A stretch of 64,000 bases of DNA, taken from contig CAJNDS010002607.1 in NCBI GenBank assembly GCA_905221605.1, forward strand, positions 277,501 through 341,500, given 5' to 3'. Source of the stretch: Symbiodinium natans (lineage: Eukaryota; Sar; Dinophyceae; Suessiales; Symbiodiniaceae). Under the pieces are notes generated by a model that was not told where the DNA came from, did no database searches, and saw only the letters and a program-made list of their open reading frames with translations. The stretch's first letter is position 1, and each line of letters starts with the position of its first letter. Positions 47,100 to 55,658 of this stretch are shown here, piece by piece. A program made the translations under genes and the position numbers.

Positions 47100-47749
47100 T
47101 CAGGCTTCATCGGCAGGCACGCGCCACTTCGCAAGGAAGTTATCCTTGTCGTTGTCCTGCATGGAAGCAGCAGACTGCCAGGACTCGGGTGCAATCGATA
47201 GGTAGTATCCAGACAACAAGCATCATGAAGTGTGGAAAAGGGTGAAGATGAATCACCGACCTTTAGCAGATACTTGGCAGGACGGGACCCATCCCCCCCT
47301 CACCCCCAGTCCTTGATGCGGCACCAGACGCAATGGAAGAAGAAGGCCATGGCCGGGTACATCATGATGTAGCGGTAGAAATCTTCGTGGGACTTGTCCA
47401 ACATTCCGCCGTAGTAGCTGGTGTCGATGTAGTAGCGCCAGCGGTTCTTGGTCGGATCGATGTGAATCTCTGGCATGCCCATCATGCACATCTTCTGGTA
47501 GTCCCAATTGCGCTCCAGCCATCGAATCCAGTGGCGGCCCGGAACCCTGCGCAGCCACACGATGGTGGAACGCAGCCAAAGGTAGACCGGACCACCCTTG
47601 TACGGGGACATCACCGTTTCCTCCACGCGGCCGTAGACCAAGGGATACGTCTGAGTGGGGGGATCCAAGGTCTTCGGCACCTCTGCAGCAAACAGGCGTC
47701 GACCTGCCCGCAGCATCTTCTGGCGCGACACGTTGCGCAACAGCCCCAT
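47100..47749 (-). CDS. Small one-TM probable mitochondrial protein, copy 1
   Basis: Exon 1 is 47312-47749 (ATG at 47747-47749), exon 2 is 47100-47156, giving 164 residues. The basic N-terminus MGLLRNVSRQKMLRAGRRLF resembles a mitochondrial presequence. The middle is Trp/Arg-rich (YLWLRSTIVWLRRVPGRHW, RWLERNWDY). A single membrane segment (YIMMYPAMAFFFHCVWC) is followed by CRIK|DNDKDNFLAKW and ends PADEA. The 155-nt intron starts GA and ends AG (AAG|GAC...CAG|GAC); the join is fixed by the identical protein in copy 2. The layout fits an accessory subunit of an inner-membrane complex, but I do not recognise the family. Confidence 0.7.
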
Positions 47750-47756
47750 GGTCGGG

Positions 47757-48150
47757 CGTCGCGTGCGCTGGCTCTAGGTATCGGGGGCAAACCAGCTTGG
47801 GCGAAACCAGTGTGCAAGCGATTGCATGCTCCGCAAGAGCTCATGCGAACACATGCTGATCCCACGACAGCCAAGCCGCCAAGCTACGTACAAACACGCA
47901 GGTCGGCATAAACATGACATTATATCCTGCCTACCTTGTGGCCTTTGAGCAAAGTCTTTTGGTCAGCGTGCGGCATGTGCGCGATCTGTCGAGAAAGCGT
48001 CAATCACGTACAGTAGATGTCGAATGCTTCGTGTTGCTTATTGCGTCTATGCAGAAGTGTAGGTAGCGGCTGACTTTCATTTGGAGGAAGAATGAAATCA
48101 AGACAAAACGTCGGAATGACAGCATCGTTTTCTGTGTACCACTAGGCCAT
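47757..48150. other. Intergenic spacer between tandem copies
   Basis: About 60 bp upstream of copy 1 (to about 47811) is shared with copy 2. The rest is unique and shows no gene. CTAG and CCAG in the shared leader (near 47774) are possible trans-splice acceptors. Confidence 0.5.
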
Positions 48151-48157
48151 GCCCTCC

Positions 48158-49078
48158 TCATGCTTCGTCAGCAGGCACACGCCACTTGGCGAGAAAGTTG
48201 TCTTTGTCGTTGTCCTGCGCAAGCACGAAATCGTTGTGCCTTCATGATGCCGACACCAGCTCAGCTCAAATCACCACTACTATAGTACAACTACCATCAT
48301 CATCATCCTCATCATCATCATCCTCATTATCATCATCATCACCATCGCCATCGTCATCATGTCATCAACATCCTCAAAAGCAGCAGCAGCACCACCACCA
48401 CCACCAGCAACGCCGGCAACAACAGCCAGCAGCAGCAGCAGCAGCAGCAGGAGAAGGAAAGCAGAGCAGGAAAGAAGCAACAGAAAAGCAGCACCAGCAC
48501 CAGCAACAGCAGCAGCAACATCCCGGGTGAAGTGCGAGCAGCTCAAGTCCTTAGCAAAGCTGCACTGCAGGTTTAGGCAACACCCGAGCACTGAGATTCA
48601 AAAGCTCTTGCTGCACAGCGTGATGTCAAAACAAAGTGTCCTTGATGCGGCACCAGACGCAATGGAAGAAGAAGGCCATGGCCGGGTACATCATGATGTA
48701 GCGGTAGAAATCTTCGTGGGACTTGTCCAACATTCCGCCGTAGTAGCTGGTGTCGATGTAGTAGCGCCAGCGGTTCTTGGTCGGATCGATGTGAATCTCT
48801 GGCATGCCCATCATGCACATCTTCTGGTAGTCCCAATTGCGCTCCAGCCATCGAATCCAGTGGCGGCCCGGAACCCTGCGCAGCCACACGATGGTGGAAC
48901 GCAGCCAAAGGTAGACCGGACCACCCTTGTACGGGGACATCACCGTTTCCTCCACGCGGCCGTAGACCAAGGGATACGTCTGAGTGGGGGGATCCAAGGT
49001 CTTCGGCACCTCTGCGGCAAACAGGCGTCGACCTGCCCGCAGCATCTTCTGGCGCGACACGTTGCGCAACAGCCCCAT
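48158..49078 (-). CDS. Small one-TM probable mitochondrial protein, copy 2
   Basis: Exon 1 is 48641-49078 and exon 2 is 48158-48214; the encoded 164-residue protein appears identical to copy 1. Exon 1 differs from copy 1 at one silent site that I can see (GCA/GCC context near 49009), and the 5' leader at one more. The match stops at the exon-intron edge (AAG|GAC). Exon 2 encodes the same 18 residues but differs at nine third-codon positions. The intron is 426 nt (GA...AG) and filled with CAT, ACC and CAG trinucleotide repeats, unlike the 155-nt intron of copy 1. Confidence 0.7.
48292..48520. repeat. (CAT)n, (CAC)n and (CAG)n trinucleotide tracts inside intron
   Basis: CATCATCATCCTCATCATC-type sequence to 48365, then CAGCAGCAGCACCACCACC and CAGCAGCAGCAGCAGCAGG tracts, all in the intron of copy 2. 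The Ser- and Gln-rich frames across it are artefacts. Confidence 0.9.
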
Positions 49079-49221
49079 GGTCGGGCGTCGCGGGCGCTGG
49101 CTCTAGGTATCGGGGGCAAACCAGCTTGGGCGAAACCGGGCAGGTACTGCTTCAGATTCAGTATCGAGCAAACTCTGCATGAATGACTTGCTATGACTTG
49201 CTGACAGCACATGAAAATACA

Positions 49222-49370
49222 TCATGATCTCATCATCAGCATCATCATCATCATCATCAGCATCATCATTACCTTTCAGCTATCATCTGTCACCTATCAT
49301 CGGCATCATCATCGTCGTCATCATCATCATCGTCATCGTCATCGTCATCATCACCATCATAATCATTGTC
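49222..49370. repeat. Imperfect (ATC)n tract
   Basis: CATCATCATCATCAGCATC and CATCGTCATCGTCATC words; poly-Asp and poly-His frames are artefacts. Confidence 0.9.
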
Positions 49371-50715
49371 TGATTGGTGCATCTCGGATACCGGCACGCA
49401 CGGCGCGTCTTCATTGGGGGTTTTTGTTGTTCGCCATTCCCGCTTTGTGCTGACATGCGCATTGCATCTTGCACAATCTTGAAACGCCAGCACGAAGCAA
49501 ATGACCATGCGGCCGGGCCGATCCGTCGTCAGCAAGACTGTACACATGACAACGTATGCAGGGGCCCGAAGCATGTGCTGTGATCGCTTTGTACATCGAG
49601 AGATGCTTACATCCCAGGACTGGCTTTTCAGCTGCTAGAAAATCTTCAATGAAGTCGCGAAGGAACACTGTCTGCTTTCATCAGGAAGCTAGGCAATAGC
49701 AAGGAAGGCGCTCACAATGCTTGACTCGCTGATGATCCAACGTGACTCCACTGGCTCACAAGAATACTTCAAAAGGATGCATGACGGTCGTCGCAAGCTG
49801 TGCAAGGCACGGGCTCTGTGCAGTGCGAGTGACCATGCAAGGGGCTTCTTGTCACCTACACAGGACCTTCGCATTAATAAGCAATGGCAGGTAGTGCCTT
49901 GCAATCGGCGTGAGCATTTCTGTTTCTATTGCCTTGCCAGTCTTGTAATAACACGCTGTGGCTATATGGTGGCTATGTAGGTACCGGTTGCCAACTTGCC
50001 TTTCGGCGGCCACACCGTCATGTGTTCCACGACCTGGAGTTGGGTCCCATCCAGCGTTGTAGCCAGGAAATCTTAAATCAAAGTCTCTTAGTTCTCGCTG
50101 GGGTCAATTCTTGTTTAAATCCTTCAAAACCATCCCAACGTGCAATGAATTAACTAACTACGACGAAGCAGATGCCCAAACCATTGTTCCTAGCATTCGG
50201 GGTTGCTGAGTCTTCTGCTGGGGTATACCGACTAAGGAAGTGTTGACTGTTGACAAGTTGAGATGTAAACATTTTAAACTTCAAAGTCACAGACTTTAAC
50301 AGACACCCGTGACCCAAACTCCTGTGGAAGGCGATCTTCAAAGCTCGAAGTGAGGCATCTCATCTGTTGCATGCCTCGGTACACCCCGGCGACATTCTGA
50401 TCATTGCAAGCGCAGCGTACATCTCCAGAATTTCGTTCGTGCTGCAAAGCCCACAAACTGATTGTCTTGACATGGCCACCTGTCAATTACGCTGCCTCAA
50501 TATCCATTATGCTCTTGGAACTCCTGACTGGTGCACCAGGTTCACTCGCGGCTTGTAGCTCCACCGTGGAACTGGGGAACTGGGGAACCAACACACACGT
50601 ACAACCAACATGAGCCACAGCAGCGCTACGGGCAAAACTCCTTCAGACTTGTCTAGCTTCTACCATGCTGGCTGTCTACCAATCAAGGCTGCAAGCTGAG
50701 TCGCTTTCTCTCTCG
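49371..50715. other. No supported gene
   Basis: Frames up to 87 codons without recognisable content. Confidence 0.45.
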
Positions 50716-50718
50716 CGC

Positions 50719-51498
50719 TTACATTCTGACCCCGCGAAAAGAGTATGGCCCAAGGCCTGAAAGCGATAACATTTCCAGCGCCGCGCCTAGCGAGACCCGC
50801 GGAAGCGGCTGCGCGCGCTGCGCGCGCTGCGCGCGTTGCGCGCCATCAGCCCTTACTCGCCATTCAAGTCTCAGCTGCTCCAGCATTTGCACCAGCTCGG
50901 TCTTTTCAGTGAATCCACGAAGGTCTGCACCCTGTGCAGCCAGCCTTGCCTGCTGCTTGGGGCACATCACATGCTTTTCATTGCTTGTACAAGAAGACCC
51001 CCATCACAGAATCCCCCTAAGAATCTGAGCCCCTTGGATTCTTGGGCTTCTCCGAGGGCTTTGCACAAGCAGGCGCCAAGCAAACACCCCGAGTTAAGAA
51101 TCTGAGCCCTCAGATTCTTTGCATGCGATGGCTTTACACGAGCAGCACCAGGATCACGATCAAACATGAGGGGGGGTTCTTACATGTTCTTACACAATCC
51201 TACAGTACAGCTATTCGTGAACGACTGTTCTGGGCTAGTGGCTACAGCGTCCTCTGGACTGGCTCGAATCCCAGCTAAGAATGTACTAAGAATCTGAGCC
51301 CCTGAAGCCGGAACAGCAGCAAAACACATGCCAAACAAGCCACCCTCTAGCTAAGAATCTGAGCCCCAGCCCTGGCCTAACCCTCGCACATTCTTAACCA
51401 GCGCCAACACCGTAGCCCTGAAAAAACAAACAAAAAACAGCCTTGAGCTCTTTGACCGGCAACTGCCATAAAGTTGAGTGGTGCGCGTGGTCTCTTGC
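50719..51498 (-). CDS. SAP-like domain exon pair, paralogue C
   Basis: Exon 51442-51498 (57 bp) reads ARDHAHHSTLWQLPVKELK between a CAG acceptor and a GC donor. The next exon starts at 50949 (CAG|GC, phase 0) with ARLAAQGADLRGFTEKTELV, then QMLEQLRLEW, and continues into Arg-Ala-Gln repeats encoded by TGCGCGCGC units (50806-50845). Joined, the two exons restore a complete SAP/ARMET-C-like motif (KELK-x-L-x-x-x-G-x-D-x-x-G-F-T-E-K-T-E-L-V), which supports the 492-nt GC-AG intron. Upstream exons are unknown, and the frame ends at 50719 without a clear domain. Confidence 0.6.
51018..51366. repeat. Four copies of TAAGAATCTGAGCCC within one intron
   Basis: Exact copies at 51018-51032, 51095-51109, 51287-51301 and 51352-51366, all inside the intron 50950-51441. 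The second is followed by its own partial inversion (CTCAGATTCTT). Confidence 0.9.
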
Positions 51499-51499
51499 C

Positions 51500-52110
51500 T
51501 GTGAACCGAAAGCACGGCTTGGAATGGGGGAATGTGATTCAAGTTGTTTTCCTCCTCTGGCAGTGTAGAGGTATTGGCTGGAAAATGCCAGGGCTTCCCT
51601 GCCACTCGGCACACTGCTTCCACTGCTTCGACCACCTTGCTAGCTGCGTGAGGCTGTGGCGAGCGGGTTGAATTGCTTAATTATGGACCTTAGGTGCTGG
51701 ACTTTGTTGATTCGATGGATCAGAGTTAACCCTTATCCTGATCCCCACCCCCCATTTCCCCCATTCCCTCCCATCTTCCCTGCCACCCACTGGGTTACCG
51801 AGAGCGCGCTGCTACCGCGACAAGGAGGCACAAAACTTAACCGCGACAATGGAAAATATCTACCGCGACAAGGCGTCGCATGCCACGGCGACAAGCTTCT
51901 GCAGCTGCTGAAGCTACTTTTTGCTGCCCTCCCCTCCCCACCTGCTTACCTCCCCCCCCCCCACCCTCTATACCCTCCCCCGACTCCCCTCTCTGGAAAT
52001 GATGTTCTTCAGCGACAAGAAACAGCTCACAGGTCTGACACGTGATGCTTTTTTCCCTGAGCGCATCCTGAGTGTCTGTGCACTCTGCACCCAAGGCCCC
52101 CTATTGCAGC
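51500..52110. other. No supported gene
   Basis: Contains three CCGCGACAA.G words (about 51816-51870) and a C-rich stretch at 51920-51990; no recognisable coding sequence. Confidence 0.5.
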
Positions 52111-52119
52111 CGACTTCGG

Positions 52120-53170
52120 CTTCACTTGTTCTTCTTGGCCTGGCAAAAGCAAGCGTGAACAAAAACCAGTTTGGGTCTCCAAAACTGATTTTTTGGAGGA
52201 GGGAAGGGGGGTCTGGGGGGTAGCTGTAGCTGCGCAGGCGTTTATGCACATGCAGAACCCCTTCTTGTCCTGGCAAGAGCAAGTGTTCATAAAAATCAGT
52301 TTGGGTCTCCAAAACTGATTTTTTTGGGCGGAGGGAGGGGTGGGGGGTTGGGCAAACAAAAACCAGTTTGGATCTGCAAAACTGATTTTTTGGGGGAGGG
52401 GGGGGGGGCTTTGCGGGGGGGTTGGAGAGGGGGGGGGCCTGCCTGTTGGACAGCAGCAAGACGACTTCACTTGTTCTTCTTGCCCTGGCAAGAGCAAGCA
52501 TTCACAAAAATCAGTTTGGATCTCCAAAACTGATTTTGAGGCGGGGTGGATCTGCGTGCCTGGCGGCTAGCAGGAGATGGCTTCGCTTGTTTCTTCTTGG
52601 CCTGGCAAAAGCATGCGTCACCGAGCTTTTTTGGGGGGGCTGGGGGGCTCTGCAGGACTTCACCCTCTTGAAAGGTCCTGTGGGCATTCACAAAAATCAG
52701 TTTGGATCTCCAAAACTGATTTTTGGGCGGGGTGGAGCTGGGGGGGGGGCTTCGCCACATGTTGAACCCCTGCGTGCCTGGTGGCTACCAGGCGATGGCT
52801 TCGATGTTTCTTCTTAGGCGGGGTGGAGCTGGGCATGCTGAACCCCTGCGTGCCTGGCGGCTAGCAGGAGATGGCTTCGCTTCTTTCTTCTTGGCCTGGC
52901 AAAAGCACGCGTCAGCAAGATTTTTTTGGGGGGGTTCACCCGCTTGAAAGGTCCTGCGGGCATTCACAAAAATCAGTTTGGATCTCCAAAGCGGGGTGGA
53001 GCTGGGGGTACTGCGCCACACGCTGAACCCCTGCGTGCCTGCCGGCTAGCAGGAGATGGCTTCGCTTGATTCTTCTTGGCCTGGCAAAAGCACGCGTCAC
53101 CATTTTTTTGGGGGGCGGATGGGCTCTGCAGGACTTCACCCTCTTGAAAAGTCCTGCGGGGTCTTGCTCA
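52120..53170. repeat. Cluster of palindrome-bearing repeats
   Basis: A mosaic unit recurs three to five times: CTAGCAGGAGATGGCTTCGCT, CTTCTTGGCCTGGCAAAAGC (about 52133, 52595, 52891, 53077), CACCCTCTTGAAAGGTCCTG, CATTCAC and a palindrome AAAAATCAGTTT...AAACTGATTTTT. Palindromes lie at 52161-52194, 52291-52325, 52357-52391, 52506-52537 and 52692-52724. A sixth at 52968-52990 has lost its right arm. Confidence 0.85.
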
Positions 53171-53740
53171 CATCGCCGGGCTCTGCCATGGGAGCATGAT
53201 GCTCCATGTTGTGCGCCCCGCTCTCAGCAGGAAAATGGAGGTCCAAGTCCTCCTGTTCAAAGGTGTATTACAGCGTGTTTCATGCCCGGGGATACCGTGG
53301 ATACATGGTCGCCATGCCCAGGTTTAGGCCGCGCCTTCACCTCGAAACTTCCTCCCCCTGGCATTGAATGAACAGGCTTGTCCTGTCAAAAGGGCGTGTA
53401 TCGAGTGCATGTCTGTATGTGTGGGGATGACACTGGATTTCGATGCTTATAGGACGAGTTTGGGAGTGAGAAGGTATCTTACTTACAGGGTGAGTTTACG
53501 AGTGAGAAGGTGTCGCACTTACAAAACGGGTTAGGAGTGAGAAGGTATCGCGTCCTCAAAGGTGTTCAAGCTCGGTGCCGGCGAGGCCTTCGCCTTCACC
53601 ATCAGCTTTCGAACCTTTCCCACGTTCAGGGTCAAGGGTCTTTGGATGGGTTTGCCTTTCGGGATTAGGTTTCTAACAGGCCTTCCGAGGCTCGGCTTCC
53701 TTCTTGTCTGCCTGACAACTGTCAGCTTCCAAAACAAGCC
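53171..53740. other. No supported gene
   Basis: Repeated GGTGAG/GAGTGAGAAGGTATC.C words at 53450-53550. No gene seen. Confidence 0.5.
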
Positions 53741-53743
53741 TCC

Positions 53744-55100
53744 TCACCACCCCCCTCCCCCACTGAGAAAAAAAACAGTTTGGAGGCTGAAAACTGATTT
53801 TGCGCGCTTGGTGGCCTCTACTTGCCAGTCTTCCAGCGCGACCATCTTCTGAGACTCCTCAAGAATGATCTGGACGTTCCCGTTCTCCAAAATCTTGCTC
53901 ACTCGCCCACGTGTGCCGACGGGGTAGGCGAGGCAGGCAGGCGTTGTGCACACCCAATCTCCTCTCGTGCATTTTCTCGATGCCAGCCCACACACTTGAG
54001 CAAAACGGTGGCGATCATCTTCACTCAGCACATGGAGCAAGTGCTGAGTCATGCCTCCGGTAAACTGTCTGGTGGCAATCATGTCTCTTGGAGTGATGGT
54101 TTTTCGGTTGGCATGGCTGGCGAACTGATCATAGCCACGCAGGAGCTCGACGCACAGACTTTCAGCAGCTACCTGCAACACGGCCAGCGCCTCGGCCGAC
54201 ACTTTCGGCACTTCGTGAGGAGCCTCCCCCGGCTGGCGCTCGGCATTCTTGTACCAAACCACATCCTTGACAACGTCGTTAACGAGCCGCTTAAACGGCA
54301 GCTTCTTGATCGCGAAGTCCTTGCTTGCCTGCATCTGTCGAATCTCCCGCTCGGCATTCTTGCCTTGCTTGTATCCGGAGACAACGCAGCCCTTGTACTT
54401 GCCAACGCGCTTTGGCTTCTGCGGCACGTCGTCCAAAATGAGACAGAAGACGCTGAGGGGGAAGTCTTTCGGGTCGGGCACATGGCTCGACTTCAAGGAG
54501 AAGAGAGTGCCGGAGGCGTCGAATATGGCCCAGTCCTGTCTACGAGGACCCCGTGAACCCCAACCCTGCGCATGCCCAGCTATTGCAGATCTCCTCTGCA
54601 CGCTTGCCTTCGAAAAACTGCTGGAGGAGCTGGCCCCAGTCTTCAGAGAAGGGCAAGCGAAAAGCAGGGTCCTCGTGACTAATTTGACTGCCAGTTTCCC
54701 TGAACACAGATGCAAACGAAGCTGGCCCAATCCTGGCTCAAGGGAGGCGGGAAGTCCGGCACGAGGGGCGAGTTCACATCCAAACGAGACGGAGCAGCAG
54801 CCTGCACGAGGGGTTTGGGTTCAGGGTATGGAGACTCCGAAGCCCACCGCGCAGTACACAGACACAGCAGCCTGCGCAGACCTTGCAAAGACTCGAAGAG
54901 GAAAGTCTTCAACTTCACAGCCGCAGGCCGTGTCTAAGTCCAGGCACCGACCTTGCTTGTCAAAAATGACATAGTCCTGGCAGATTCCAGCACGAGCACA
55001 TGTACTTGTTGTTTGTGCATGGGCTCTCCTCCAACCGACGCCCATCGAAGAAGTGCAGGATATTTGCCCCGTCGAGAAAACTCACCTCCAGCTCGGGAAC
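53744..55100 (-). CDS. Histone H3-fold protein with duplicated N-terminal module and C-terminal extension
   Basis: Exons inferred: 55029-55100, 54882-54976, 54594-54732 and 54535 downwards (open to 53744). Introns are 52 nt (GA-AG), 149 nt (GT-AG) and 58 nt (GA-AG), all keeping frame. The last exon holds REIRQMQ..KDFAIKKLPFKRLV (54349 downwards), matching H3 alpha-N and alpha-1, then ALAVLQVAAESLCVELL (alpha-2) and HANRKTITPRDMIATRQF (loop 2 and alpha-3, ending near 54056). Loop 1 is about 14 residues longer than in canonical H3, and the K4/K9/K27 tail is absent. Before the fold lie two copies of a module FF-x-G-x-R-x-E|D-(Y/W)-x-IFD-x-x-G...DFPL-x-VF. After it is a 100-residue tail with GTRGRVSKILENGNVQIIL, like a small beta-barrel. 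Likely a chromatin protein or divergent H3 variant. The 5' end is open. Confidence 0.75.
53768..53801. repeat. Palindrome of the AAAACYAGTTT family, 3' of the H3-fold gene
   Basis: AAAAAACAGTTT, GGAGGCTGA, AAACTGATTTT. The open frame of the H3-fold gene runs into it, so the true 3' end or a donor probably lies just before. Confidence 0.8.
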
Positions 55101-55214
55101 CTGCACTTTTCACTTGCCTGTGGGCACACGCAATGGGCTCTCACGCAGACCGAGAGTCCCGAGAGCGGTCCTTGCCCTGAAACGCGCGGAAAAGCAAATC
55201 CTGCACCACAGGCC

Positions 55215-55247
55215 AAAAAACAGTTTCCAGGCCTAAAACTGGTTTTG
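55215..55247. repeat. Palindrome of the AAAACYAGTTT family
   Basis: AAAAAACAGTTT, CCAGGCCT, AAAACTGGTTTT between the H3-fold and transposase genes. Confidence 0.8.
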
Positions 55248-55655
55248 GGTGGGCAGGGAGCGCAGTCCTCGGACGGCTCTGCCGGGTCTGCAGCCGCCTG
55301 AGCTTCCTTGCTGTCGGGAAACGCAAAACAGTCTGCGGGCCAACTGGTCTTCGGGCTGTCCTGCGAAAGAACTTCGGACGTGGGGCTTCGGACCTGCAAG
55401 TTTGGAGAACATGAAGACTGCGCGCGTGAGAACAAGACTTCCGGCCTCAGACTTGCGGGCAGCACGCACAGGCGACGCCATGCTCGTTTGCAGCAGGCCT
55501 GCAGGACTGCCGTCGCCGGGCCGACTTGTCTATTGCGCGGTAAAACTTCTCAACAGACCCAATGGCATGATTTTCACACGCGTCAACACTTTCACTGACA
55601 TACCTCTTCTGAACACCCTTAAGGCGTAAGAAGGGTCAACCTGGCTTCCATCTAC
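55248..55655. other. Unassigned; possible further 5' exon of H3-fold gene
   Basis: The minus strand shows CAG|GACAGCCCGAAGACC followed by DSPKTSWPADCFAFPDSKEA (about 55366 downwards), another CAG|GAC exon-like start. The link to the H3-fold gene is not shown. Confidence 0.3.
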
Positions 55656-55658
55656 GTG

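Noticed and set aside
47333-49186. Plus-strand frames of 192 and 275 codons over the tandem pair
   Set aside because: Antisense of the minus-strand coding exon, which has a clear start, membrane segment and matching second exon.
50810-50846. TGCGCGCGC repeats as a structural or Z-DNA element
   Set aside because: They lie in an open coding frame giving Arg-Ala-Gln repeats; no separate evidence for a structural role.
53822-54556. 244-codon plus frame antisense to the H3-fold gene
   Set aside because: The minus strand carries the recognisable histone fold; the plus frame has no domain.
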